64,000 nt of DNA, taken from the NCBI RefSeq assembly GCF_002368035.1, contig NZ_AP018222.1, positions 868,001 through 932,000 on the forward strand, read 5' to 3'. This document shows, piece by piece, positions 16,511 through 26,115 of this stretch (its first letter is position 1; each line of letters starts with the position of its first letter). The notes under the pieces are model-generated. The model saw only the letters and a list, made by a program, of their open reading frames with translations, had not been told where the DNA came from and made no database searches. The translations under genes and the position numbers were made by a program. This DNA comes from Nostoc linckia NIES-25. GTDB taxonomy: Bacteria; Cyanobacteriota; Cyanobacteriia; Cyanobacteriales; Nostocaceae.

Positions 16511-17674
16511 GTGATCGAAGAAAAAAAAGCACCTACCAAAGTCTTTATCAGCTATAGCTGGGATTCAGCAGAACACAAAGAACGTGTGTTGGCTTTGGCA
16601 AATACGCTACGAAACCCTTGGGGAATAGAAACTGATATAGACCAATATATTAGAGCCAAACCTCCATTTACTCCTTCACAGGGATGGGACTTATGGATGG
16701 AGAAAAGAATTGAATGGGCTGAGTTTGTGCTGATAGTTTGCACGGAAACCTATAAGCGGCGATTTAGTGGAGATGAAGAACCTGGGATTGGACGAGGAAG
16801 TACCTGGGAAGGAACGATCATCAGGCAACATCTTTATAATAATCAATTGCTAAACACTAGGTTTATTCCTGTTGTATTTTCTTCTCAAGATTTGACCCAT
16901 GTTCCTATCATCTTTAATGGGAACGATAAATATATTCTTGAAGATGAAAAAAGCTTTAGAGAACTTTATTATCGCCTTAGAAAAGAGCCTATTGTTGCAA
17001 TGCCAGAAATTGCAACAGCAAAATTACAAGCACCTCCTGAACCAAAGTTTTTTTCACCCCAAAAATCGCAGGCAGAACCGCCAACAGTTTTTCTAGATAT
17101 TGCTGAAATTCAATATCAACCTGCTGCCAAACCAGAAGCGGAGCAACAAAAGCTATCAATTAATATTGGGATAAGTGACTGCACTCGATCAGAAAATCTA
17201 CTGACGCTAGAAGAACTGCTGAAGACAGAAAAAATAAAAGAAGCAGATGAGCAAACCAAGAAGCTTATTTTTATGGAAAACCAAAATAATCCTTTAACTG
17301 CTTCTGAAATTAGGCAAATTCCTTTGGACTTACTTAGTAGCATTGATCGTCTCTGGATGGAATATAGTGCTGAAAAGTTTGGGTTAAAAGTTCAGCAGCA
17401 GATGTGGCAAAAAATTCAGGAGCCAGAAAAACCTCGCTTTAAACTGTTTGCTAAAAAGGTAGAGCCATTAACTGAGTCACAGGCATGGAACCGATTGGTA
17501 TGCTTAGTAGGCTGGCGTAGTGATGAGAAATTCTTGCCAGATACAAAGCTCGATTTTTCGATCAAAGCTCCTTCAGGCTGTTTCCCTCGGACTCGATTGT
17601 GGTTACGTGGTGGTTATGGAAATACTGTAAAACAGTTTGCTGCTTTAATGGATCGGGTGGCACAATTAGAGTGA
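16511..17674 (+). CDS. SEFIR-GUN4 fusion protein
   Basis: This protein of about 387 residues joins two domains. The N-terminal part is a SEFIR (TIR-related) domain: KVFISYSWDSAEHKERV (about residues 10-26), GWDLWMEKRIEWAEFVLIVC and ETYKRRFSG. A linker of about 60 residues follows. The C-terminal half is a GUN4-type domain: TLEELLKTEKIKEADEQTKK, LSSIDRLWMEYSAEKFGLKV and a closing FSIKAPSGCFPRTRLW. GUN4 binds porphyrins in chlorophyll synthesis, and GUN4-like domains are also fused to signalling modules in cyanobacteria. GTG 16511, preceded by GGAGAG, is preferred over GTG 16454. A role in sensing or cell-death signalling is inferred. Confidence 0.85.
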   Translation: MIEEKKAPTKVFISYSWDSAEHKERVLALANTLRNPWGIETDIDQYIRAKPPFTPSQGWDLWMEKRIEWAEFVLIVCTETYKRRFSGDEEPGIGRGSTWEGTIIRQHLYNNQLLNTRFIPVVFSSQDLTHVPIIFNGNDKYILEDEKSFRELYYRLRKEPIVAMPEIATAKLQAPPEPKFFSPQKSQAEPPTVFLDIAEIQYQPAAKPEAEQQKLSINIGISDCTRSENLLTLEELLKTEKIKEADEQTKKLIFMENQNNPLTASEIRQIPLDLLSSIDRLWMEYSAEKFGLKVQQQMWQKIQEPEKPRFKLFAKKVEPLTESQAWNRLVCLVGWRSDEKFLPDTKLDFSIKAPSGCFPRTRLWLRGGYGNTVKQFAALMDRVAQLE

Positions 17675-17933
17675 AATAGTGGTTTGTCTAACACTCATAA
17701 AACTATGTTTTAGAGTTTGAAGTCAATTCATATCTGATCTGGCTTAAAAATATTGTGGCTATATAATCTAGATTAACGACTATAAATTGTTCATCTCAGC
17801 GTTTCATGACCTGGCACTGAGGTGTTGTTCGGGGGTGATATAACCTGGAATTATTGCGAATTAGCGCTTGTAGCAATTTGGCTCAAGAAATAAAGATGCA
17901 GCGAGGGCTGCGGATTGGTAACTAATAAGCTTC

Positions 17934-18413
17934 CTATGGCGACGCTGGTAGTGGCACAACCAGAAGCAAAATTGTGATCAAGAACGTAATCAAATACGGC
18001 AGATTTGCCCAGGATTTGAGGGTGTTGGGAATCTGTCCGAGAAATTTGGTTGAGTTATCCGGTTTGAGAAAGTTTCCTTTAACTTTCTCGATCCATTCCT
18101 GATCTTCAGGAATAATATACCCACTCAAGATTCTGGCTAATTGATTAAAGTTGTCGCGTAACTTTTGCTCCAGATATAAGTAGTAAACATCCAAAACACC
18201 GAATAGCGCAAAAGCGACAAATGCCAGCACAAACAAAGCTGCACTGCGATTGGTAAACCCAAAACCTACGATCGCTGCCCAAACAGTAATGCCAACTTTT
18301 TTTACTTCTAAAGAGTTGTTTGCCATGCGGGCGATCGCACTTTGCAACATCTCGGTTTGTTTAACTAAATAGTCCTTATTCTTTTCAATCCAGTCTGAAA
18401 CGTTGGTTGGCAT
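17934..18413 (-). CDS. Small membrane protein downstream of NUDIX
   Basis: This 159-residue protein has a helical N-terminus of about 40 residues, then two closely spaced membrane helices (about residues 41-57 and 60-78). A soluble helix, EQKLRDNFNQLARIL, follows, and a third membrane segment, YLITFLITILLLVVPLP, lies near the end. The layout recalls small membrane effectors paired with nucleotide enzymes, such as SLATT-type proteins, but I cannot assign it to a family. It starts 38 bp after the NUDIX gene on the same strand, so they form an operon. Confidence 0.6.
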   Translation of the reverse strand: MPTNVSDWIEKNKDYLVKQTEMLQSAIARMANNSLEVKKVGITVWAAIVGFGFTNRSAALFVLAFVAFALFGVLDVYYLYLEQKLRDNFNQLARILSGYIIPEDQEWIEKVKGNFLKPDNSTKFLGQIPNTLKSWANLPYLITFLITILLLVVPLPASP

Positions 18414-18451
18414 AGTTTTGATATAAAAGATAATTGCCCAACTTTAAAGTT

Positions 18452-18991
18452 TTAGTCCGTACTTTTGAAGAGTATCTTATACAGCTTTAAGTATCCAATT
18501 TGACAACCAGAATACTCGCAAGACTCTAAATACTGAAACGGATACCATTCATTTTTGGCGATCGACTCCATATAAGTGCCATCCTGCTGCGCGACATCAG
18601 GCTTTATCCCGGTAACATTCGCATAGTAGAGATAACATATCTCATTCACCTGAGTGCCAACAACATACTGACCCAACGGTGAAACCTGAATCTTATAGCC
18701 AGTCTCCTCGTACACCTCTCTTTGAGCAGTCGCTTCCGGCGATTCCCCTTCTTCTAATGCTCCTGTCACCGGACAGGGAAACAGTGTGAATTGTCCATCT
18801 ATCTCTCTATTATCAATACAAAGATGCTGCTGGCGAATTAGTACCTCATAGGATTCCAGATTTTTGCCACTTTTTCTGAGTAAAAAGACGGCAACAGAAT
18901 CTTTACCTTTGCGCTCTAAATATTGAAATCCTCTAGGAGATTCTTTAATTGCAATCCATTGAGTACTAAATATAACTCTATCTGCATCCAT
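18452..18991 (-). CDS. NUDIX hydrolase
   Basis: This 179-residue protein carries a perfect NUDIX box (G-x5-E-x7-REVYEETGY, about residues 77-99), the metal-binding site that cleaves X-linked nucleoside diphosphates. The substrate (ADP-ribose, NADH, Ap4A, a modified nucleotide) cannot be told from sequence. It precedes the small membrane protein in an operon. The SEFIR-GUN4 gene, convergent with this operon, raises the possibility of a nucleotide-signalling module, but nothing in the sequence proves a link. Confidence 0.88.
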   Translation of the reverse strand: MDADRVIFSTQWIAIKESPRGFQYLERKGKDSVAVFLLRKSGKNLESYEVLIRQQHLCIDNREIDGQFTLFPCPVTGALEEGESPEATAQREVYEETGYKIQVSPLGQYVVGTQVNEICYLYYANVTGIKPDVAQQDGTYMESIAKNEWYPFQYLESCEYSGCQIGYLKLYKILFKSTD

Positions 18992-19196
18992 CGTTTATAT
19001 TCTACACTTTGATGTATCTAATTAATGTTTGCATAAATGAAACGCTTTGATAGGGCGATCGCTCTCTGTCCACTAGCATATTCCTCCGACAGTGGCGTTA
19101 TCACCTGACCCTTACCGTTTGATCTTGCATTCGCGGTCACTGCTGGTAGTGCTTCTGAGCGAAGATAGTAGCTGAGGGAGCAGGCATAGGATTTGT
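18992..19196. other. Remnant region beside the IS element
   Basis: A leftward open stretch (reading SYACSLSYYLRSEALPAV and on to SKRFIYANIN, stop near 19018) begins inside the IS border and was evidently continuous with sequence beyond 19982 before the IS inserted. I do not recognise it, and it may not be coding. It contains a HIP1 site near 19056. Confidence 0.4.
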
Positions 19197-19220
19197 GGCG
19201 TTGCATAAATGCGGGATGAA

Positions 19221-19532
19221 TCAGCTAAATACAGGTATTTCTCTATACTTAAGGTAGTGTAGTAACAATTTAATTGATAGCTTAAGCATATCTACAGATT
19301 TGGAATAACATAATGTTTTGCGATGTAGACGTGCCAGATAATGGCGTAAACGTGTATTTTCTCCTTCAACTCTCGTCATATATGTTTTGCTAATAATATG
19401 GTCTCCTGGGTTAATGAAACTAGCGTAAACAGGCCATCCATCTGTGACGTAAAAATAGCATCCCCAGAAGCTAACAATATTCCATAAAGGTTTAAAGGTT
19501 TCTGCGCTATGGTCTCCTACAACCCAAGCCAA
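19221..19532 (-). CDS. IS1-family transposase OrfB (frameshifted part)
   Basis: This stretch encodes the C-terminal catalytic part, AWVVGDHSAETFKPLWNI, then FYVTDGWPVYASFINPGDH and VEGENTRLRHYLARLHRKT, with the D and E residues of the DDE transposase. It is read as a fusion with OrfA. A -1 shift at the A8 run (19579-19586, minus strand) continues as KNKIWIWTALDHFSQGILAW into this frame. Its own ATG is unlikely to be used. Confidence 0.88.
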   Translation of the reverse strand: MAWVVGDHSAETFKPLWNIVSFWGCYFYVTDGWPVYASFINPGDHIISKTYMTRVEGENTRLRHYLARLHRKTLCYSKSVDMLKLSIKLLLHYLKYREIPVFS

Positions 19533-19552
19533 AATTCCCTGACTAAAGTGGT

Positions 19553-19957
19553 CTAAAGCCGTCCATATCCAAATTTTGTTTTTTTTGACTGCACAAAAGT
19601 TTCCAGTTCATCTAATTCCCCAACGGATGGTATTTGATCTGTTGGCGGTGCCTCCGGTAAGTTTTCGCCAATTTGTTTTACCCAGTGAATTATCGTCGTG
19701 TGATAGCGAAGCGTTAGCGAGTCCACGAGCGTCTGAACCCCTGTCTGACGTTCAATTGCTCTAAAGCCAGCACCATTAACGTATGCTTTTAAGCATTCTA
19801 TTTTTTTCTCATCTGAGTATCCTTTTGGTGGACTGTAGACATCAATGAATTGGCGATCGCATGATACGCAAATGTGATTTTGTTTACCTCTTCGCTTTCC
19901 GTTCTTACGAATTTTCGTAGCTCCACAGTATGGACATTGCACAGTAGACGACCTCAA
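19553..19957 (-). CDS. IS1-family transposase OrfA (InsA-like)
   Basis: This 134-residue protein begins with a zinc ribbon, CPYCGATKIRKNGKRRGKQN then HICVSCDRQF, followed by a helix-turn-helix region, KIECLKAYVNGAGFRAIER. It normally represses or binds the inverted repeats. About 11 residues, QTLVDSLTLRY, interrupt the usual GVHHTTIIHW motif. They are encoded by a dispersed repeat containing GCGAAGCGTTAGCGAGTCC (about 19706-19725), inserted in frame. The A8 slippery run lies near its 3' end. Confidence 0.88.
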   Translation of the reverse strand: MRSSTVQCPYCGATKIRKNGKRRGKQNHICVSCDRQFIDVYSPPKGYSDEKKIECLKAYVNGAGFRAIERQTGVQTLVDSLTLRYHTTIIHWVKQIGENLPEAPPTDQIPSVGELDELETFVQSKKTKFGYGRL

Positions 19958-20012
19958 TTCATCCCTCTATTATGCAACGCCGGATTTGTTATCTTCAAAT
20001 CTCAGCAACCAC

Positions 20013-20944
20013 TACTCACGCCCGAATCACAGTAATCGCACGTTGATTTTGGGTCAGCACTACCTGAGTTGACAAACGTTCTTCCATTGGTAGGGCATTT
20101 TTACGCCTGTCAAACACAAATAACCAACCAAAATCCAACCCCAAACGCCCTAAATAAGATTCTAATTGCTCAATACCCTCACTCAGGGGGTCGCGCTTTT
20201 TCTCCCGCCATACCTTTAACTCGATACCTAAGGTGACATCTTTGTAACGCAGACATAAATCCATTCTGTCACTACCAATTGCATATTCCCTCTCTAGGGT
20301 TCCACCACCGTTAACAACACGATGCAAGAAAGCCATTAATACGATGTGGGGGGCGATTTCATGGTAGCCAGTACTACCTAATAATGGTTCCCCGTGCTGT
20401 CGCCAAAACTTGAGAAATGCTGTTAGTAATGCATCTATATTTAACTCTCCTCCTGGTGTTAACCAAGTCGGTGCAATCACTGGTAGAGATGCCATTGGCG
20501 TCACAGTTAATACCCTGGGTAAAACTTCCCGATAAATTGGATTAGCAATGGTTAATCCACCCTGAGGATGCATTTTGCACAATCCCAAATCAATCACAAA
20601 TTGAATATCATCGTTGGGTATATCCCCCAATTCCAAACCTGCTAATATCGGCTCGATAATCGCTTTTATTCTTGGTTCCCGTAAGCGTTCGGCTAAACTA
20701 TCGAGATGAGTATCTTGACGGGCAATTAATATTTCTTTGGCTTGTAAAATATGTTCTTTTGTAATAGCAATATTTCTATCCTTAACCATTTTTTCCACAA
20801 CTTCTTTAGCCAGAGCATTAACTAACCAAGGTTGTCCTTGAGTGAAATCAAAGGCTGTTGCAGTTGCCTCTGGAGTAAAAATTTGTCCTGTCTCTTCTGT
20901 ATGTTGTTGATATAGTTCTGCAACTTCCTCTGCATTAAAATTTC
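20013..20944. repeat. 932-bp direct repeat, copy B
   Basis: Partner of 14376-15307. The boundary at 20944 coincides with a sudden rise in synonymous differences, as expected for gene conversion or a recent duplication. Homologous recombination with copy A would delete about 5.6 kb carrying the SEFIR-GUN4, NUDIX, membrane and IS genes. Confidence 0.9.
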
Positions 20945-21599
20945 TTAGGGTAATTGAACTGACTTTAATATTAAAAGGGCTAGATGTATTTAATCTGTCA
21001 CTACCACCGGATGCAACTTTGTAATCTCGCACATCCCGCAAACCGATTAATCCTACAGATGAGGGAAAATTTTCTGGACGATTGGGAAAACCATCTCGTA
21101 ACTGTCGTAAAACTGAAATTAGTGTTTGGTCTTGTAGGGAATCAATTTCATCAATAAATACTACCAAAGGTCGGGGGGAAAACTGTGCCCAAGCCTGGAA
21201 AAAAGACCTGATTCTGCGTCCTGGTTCTTCTTTTTGCCCTTGTTTGAGAACAGGTGGTTGGAATTCATTGGGTAATCGGATCAAAATTGTATCGTACCAA
21301 GCTCCCAAAATTGCTAATTCTGCCGCACCTGGATCGTGATTAAATGCACTTCCTACCTCCGCAGATACCACTACTGCTGCATAACGTCGAGTGGCGGTAA
21401 GTTGCTGCGCTAGGGCTAACATTGCCGTGGTTTTCCCCGTTTGTCGCGGTGCATGAACGACAAAATAACTACGCTGTTGGATTAGCTCCTCCAAATCTGG
21501 TAATCGTGTTGTTGGAGATAACATGTAGTGGATATCGTCTTGACACGGGCCTGCAATGTTGAACCAGCGAGACATGGGATTTTGGCAGTTGGCGGACAC
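20016..21599 (-). CDS. AAA ATPase with C-terminal PD-(D/E)XK nuclease domain, copy B
   Basis: This 527-residue paralogue of copy A has P-loop HAPRQTGKTTAM, Walker B LVVFIDEIDSL and the nuclease core RMDLCLRYKDVTLGIELKVW. The region between P-loop and Walker B differs from copy A (for example EFQPPVLKQGQKEEPGRRIR here), whereas the rest is identical. This suggests that specificity lies in the N-terminal third while the motor-nuclease part is homogenised. Both copies are intact. It is the cargo gene closest to the right border of the hupL element. Confidence 0.88.
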   Translation of the reverse strand: MSANCQNPMSRWFNIAGPCQDDIHYMLSPTTRLPDLEELIQQRSYFVVHAPRQTGKTTAMLALAQQLTATRRYAAVVVSAEVGSAFNHDPGAAELAILGAWYDTILIRLPNEFQPPVLKQGQKEEPGRRIRSFFQAWAQFSPRPLVVFIDEIDSLQDQTLISVLRQLRDGFPNRPENFPSSVGLIGLRDVRDYKVASGGSDRLNTSSPFNIKVSSITLRNFNAEEVAELYQQHTEETGQIFTPEATATAFDFTQGQPWLVNALAKEVVEKMVKDRNIAITKEHILQAKEILIARQDTHLDSLAERLREPRIKAIIEPILAGLELGDIPNDDIQFVIDLGLCKMHPQGGLTIANPIYREVLPRVLTVTPMASLPVIAPTWLTPGGELNIDALLTAFLKFWRQHGEPLLGSTGYHEIAPHIVLMAFLHRVVNGGGTLEREYAIGSDRMDLCLRYKDVTLGIELKVWREKKRDPLSEGIEQLESYLGRLGLDFGWLFVFDRRKNALPMEERLSTQVVLTQNQRAITVIRA

Positions 21600-22046
21600 T
21601 TTGAGTTTAGACGATTTTGGGGTTGCGGCGAGGCAGGAAGGGCTAACTTATTTCCGTATAATTCTCAAAGGAAATGGTTATGATGCTTGATATATTGGGA
21701 TTTTGGAAAGCGATCGCTCAATTTCCAAAGAAAGAAATTAATACTTATATATCCAAATTATCATGTAATTCTTTAAACTAAGATAATACTATTTGCCTAT
21801 TTATATTGATAAAAATAGCGCTTTATATTTCAAGGTTAAGAAAATAATTATACTTAACTACTTGTCTTGGACTTGCTTAACTGCGTAGACGCAAAGCGGC
21901 CTGTCGCTAGACATCGCTAATCTAGGTTAGGGAAAAATTAGGTAATACCTGAGAAAATCAAATAACTTTTAGCAGAGAAAAATAAATGGATTTGCTGCTT
22001 GCTATCTTTGCTTATGGCGTAGCTTACGGTGGGTTTATCGCCTAAT
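21600..22046. other. Right end of the hupL element, no gene seen
   Basis: The stretch starts with the shared upstream block AGTTTAGACGATTTT and GGCAGGAAGGGCTAA. It then holds a HIP1-containing repeat (AGCGATCGCTCAATTTCC near 21710), a palindromic module (GCGTAGACGCAAAGCGGCC near 21881) and AT-rich sequence. I see no recombinase or other gene at this border. Confidence 0.6.
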
Positions 22047-22631
<585 letters not shown>

Positions 22632-22771
22632 TTGTCATTAGTCCTTAGTCATTGGTCTTTGGTCATGGGTCATCGGTCATCAGTCATCGGTCATTGGTCA
22701 TTAGTTGTTCACAAATGACAAAGGACGAATGACTATTGTACAGACGCGATTAATCGCGTCTCTACTAATGA
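22632..22771. repeat. hupS-hupL intergenic repeat with palindrome
   Basis: The 140-bp gap between hupS and hupL is filled with degenerate heptamers of the type GGTCATT/AGTCATC, then the perfect palindrome GACGCGATTAATCGCGTC (22743-22760). Short tandem repeats and hairpins between hupS and hupL are known in Nostoc strains and may affect mRNA stability or the hupS:hupL ratio. Confidence 0.8.
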
Positions 22772-23734
<963 letters not shown>

Positions 23735-24488
23735 CGGCTATATGTTTTTCTATTGTTTACCAGATTCAGTGCTAAGTCCTAAGTCAGGAGTTACGAAGTT
23801 CTTCCCCTACTTCCTGATTTCCCCGATATTACCCACTCCCTACTTCCTACTCAGCACTGTGGATTGTGCATAATGTAGGCGGTCAAGCTTGTAGAGTGTT
23901 ACTTGTTTCTCTATGTTTATTTTTCAAGATAAGGTATTTTTTGATTCAACTCTTTTTTATTAAAAAAGAATTAATTATTAACATTGGCAGAGATTCTATC
24001 AAAGTTAATTTAAACTATTATTGTTGTAATTTATGTAAAATTGTTAACAAATAAAAAAATCCTAAAAATAAAAATAAAACCTCCCGCATTCTCAATAGAT
24101 TGTCAAAAAAGTTGCCTATAAAGATACCGCATATATGTATGTCAACAATTATATAAATAATATTTTGATTATGTCTTGTGATGATACAAAAAATATTTTC
24201 AAAATATCAGGTGTTTAAAACTGACATTAATATTGGCAATTTCCCCCTAGAATTTGAGAAATAAGATGTTTTATATTTTAGGAATTGGGCATCGGGAAGA
24301 GTGAGAAGCTTTTTTATAATCTCCTCAGTCCCCAATCCCCAGCCGCTAATCCTAAGGGGAATTCCGCCAAAAGGACTCGAAGCCTGCGTAAATCAGTATG
24401 GCCCGTGATGAGATGCAATTCATAGTGTCTTAATCATTTGTGGGTGTCAAGAAACTCAAATTCTAATTGGGTAGAGTACGGCAGAGTT
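23735..24488. promoter_or_regulatory. Divergent hupSL/hyp control region
   Basis: This 754-bp AT-rich stretch separates hupS from the first gene of the hyp run and should hold both promoters. I looked for the NtcA consensus GTA-N8-TAC and saw no exact match. TTGTGATGATACAA at about 24177 is palindrome-like but has the wrong spacing. Degenerate CCCAATCCCC repeats lie near 24330. No gene is supported here. Confidence 0.6.
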
Positions 24489-25457
24489 ATGACCCCTAGC
24501 ATTACAGATTCAGCAGTGAAGGCTGCGATCGCGGCTATTACTTTAGAGTCAGCTTCAGCAGATGAAAAAATTCAAATGCTGATTGAAATCGCCCAAGGCT
24601 TTCAAAAAAAGCCCAAAACAGCCCAAGATTTGCGGAATGCAGTTAGCTTGTATTACCGGGCTTACCAGATGTGTGGTGAGGAGTTTCCCCTACTGAAAGC
24701 CAGGGCGCAAGTAGGGATGGCAGGAACGTTACAAGCAATACCGGATGTTAGCACACAACTGCTGGTGCAAGCGAAAGTCGGTTATGAAGAAGCCCTGCCG
24801 ATTTTACAACAATTAGCTTCGCCGGAGGAATTGGCAGAAGCACAGATGAATTTCGGGCTAGTGTTACAGTCACTTGTGCCGTATAATTTAGCGCGGATAA
24901 CTGATAGTATCCAAGCTTATCATGAAGCTTTGCGGGTATTTACTTGGCAGGATTACCCACAAGAGTATGCCATTTTATACAATAATATTGCGATCGCTTA
25001 TCTTTCCATGCCCTTAGCATCGGAACGGGAATACTTGCGTCAAGGGTTAGCAGTGCAATCATTTGAGACGGCGCTAAAGCATATTAATCTGATTGACCAT
25101 CCCAGAGAATATGCGATGTTGCAAAATAATTTGGGTAACGCTTTGCAATATTTAGTGAGTTCTCATCCTGTGGAGAATAACTTAAGAGCGATCGTAGCTT
25201 ATGACGAAGCTCTAAAAGTGCGTAATTCCAAAGATACACCTCTAGAGTACGCTAACACTATTTCCAACAAAGCTAACGCCTTATTCAATTTACCCGACGA
25301 CCCAGAAAAACCAGAAATTGGTAATCTTCAAAATCTATTACAAGCGCGTGCATACTATCAACAAGCTTTAGAAATATTTACCAAAAATCAACAGGTGGAA
25401 CAAGCTGAAATAGTAGCTAAAGCTATAGAAGATGTTGAAGCAGAAATTAAGAGTTAG
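24489..25457 (+). CDS. TPR-like protein, first gene of the extended hyp run
   Basis: This protein of about 322 residues consists of tetratricopeptide-like helical repeats (ARAQVGMAGTLQAIPDVSTQ, ILYNNIAIAYLSMP, MLQNNLGNALQYL, ANTISNKANALFNLP). It is soluble, with no catalytic motif. ATG 24489 is chosen over the upstream TTG because it begins the conserved MTPSITDSAVK. In Nostoc PCC 7120 a group of unknown genes upstream of hypF is co-transcribed with hyp and has been proposed to serve small-subunit maturation; this gene fits that set. Confidence 0.8.
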   Translation: MTPSITDSAVKAAIAAITLESASADEKIQMLIEIAQGFQKKPKTAQDLRNAVSLYYRAYQMCGEEFPLLKARAQVGMAGTLQAIPDVSTQLLVQAKVGYEEALPILQQLASPEELAEAQMNFGLVLQSLVPYNLARITDSIQAYHEALRVFTWQDYPQEYAILYNNIAIAYLSMPLASEREYLRQGLAVQSFETALKHINLIDHPREYAMLQNNLGNALQYLVSSHPVENNLRAIVAYDEALKVRNSKDTPLEYANTISNKANALFNLPDDPEKPEIGNLQNLLQARAYYQQALEIFTKNQQVEQAEIVAKAIEDVEAEIKS

Positions 25458-25538
25458 CAGTTATGACTTTTTAATCTAGCTTAAGTCCTTACTCCCTACT
25501 TTCCACTCTCATAATTGAATTTAGGAGAAAAACAGAGA

Positions 25539-25805
25539 ATGCAAGAGATATTGACGAGCATTACTACGGGAGATTTTCTCACAAATTTAGCAGCAGGCGA
25601 ACTCAACATCGCAACGGAATTTGTCTGGCTAGTTACAGCAACAGTTTTATCTATGATTGGCGGTGCTATTGGTGGGATGCTATTAGCTGGCAAAGATATA
25701 GGCTATGAACTTTCAGCAATGCTTGGTGCTTTATTTGCTCCTGCTGGCGTAATTCCCGCCATTATTATAGGGCTAGCCATACTCAATTTATTGGCAATTT
25801 ATTAG
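25539..25805 (+). CDS. Small membrane protein in the extended hyp run
   Basis: This protein of about 88 residues has two membrane segments: EFVWLVTATVLSMIGGAIGG MLLA and MLGALFAPAGVIPAIIIGLA ILNLLAIY. AGGAG precedes ATG 25539, which decides the start over the TTG at 25515. It is followed 8 bp later by a second small membrane protein. The function is unknown; the position suggests a link to hydrogenase assembly or anchoring. Confidence 0.8.
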   Translation: MQEILTSITTGDFLTNLAAGELNIATEFVWLVTATVLSMIGGAIGGMLLAGKDIGYELSAMLGALFAPAGVIPAIIIGLAILNLLAIY

Positions 25806-25813
25806 GAGTAAAT

Positions 25814-26038
25814 ATGTTACAACTTGGCTGGTATTCTGTTAAATTATTTTTCAAAGGAAAACTGCTGCGCGACCCTATATATTTTGTTCAGCAAATTACT
25901 ATTGCTAGTGCTGTAGGTTCGCTACTGCTAGTGTTATTTGCACAAGCGGAAATTCCTTTCTGCTTACCAATAACAATATCTAGCTTAGTTACAGGAATGA
26001 TTATGCCATTTCTGCTCAAAGATTTCAAAACGAAGTGA
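25814..26038 (+). CDS. Small membrane protein, second of the pair
   Basis: This 74-residue protein has two hydrophobic segments, ITIASAVGSLLLVLFAQA and FCLPITISSLVTGMIMPFLL, after an amphipathic start. TAGGAG lies just before the ATG. The 8-bp gap to the previous gene indicates coupling. I do not recognise the family. Confidence 0.8.
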   Translation: MLQLGWYSVKLFFKGKLLRDPIYFVQQITIASAVGSLLLVLFAQAEIPFCLPITISSLVTGMIMPFLLKDFKTK

Positions 26039-26115
26039 GTTTTCATTAGTTATTAGTCATTGGTCATTAGACATTTGTAAATAACCAATGCCCCATGCCC
26101 TATGCCCCACATTCT

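Larger units (their letters stand above)
19197..19981 (-). mobile_element. IS1-family insertion sequence, 785 bp
   Basis: The ends are inverted repeats beginning GGCGTTGCATAA: left GGCGTTGCATAAATGCGGGA, right (reverse complement) GGCGTTGCATAATAGAGGGA. The element is flanked by an 8-bp target duplication, GGATTTGT (19189-19196 and 19982-19989). It has two overlapping-frame ORFs typical of IS1. The intact duplication means the insertion is fairly recent. A related non-autonomous element lies at 55460-55564. Confidence 0.93.

Noticed and set aside
19018..19206. 62-codon leftward ORF starting in the IS border
   Set aside because: Its ATG belongs to the IS end, so it cannot be the native start. 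Kept only as a possible remnant.
23866..24054. 62-codon ORF upstream of hupS
   Set aside because: Very AT-rich, with Cys- and Ile-rich random translation. It lies in the divergent control region.
24177..24192. NtcA-like site TTGTGATGATACAA in the hupS upstream region
   Set aside because: The spacing between half-sites is 6, not the 8-10 required by the GTA-N8-TAC/TGT-N10-ACA consensus.
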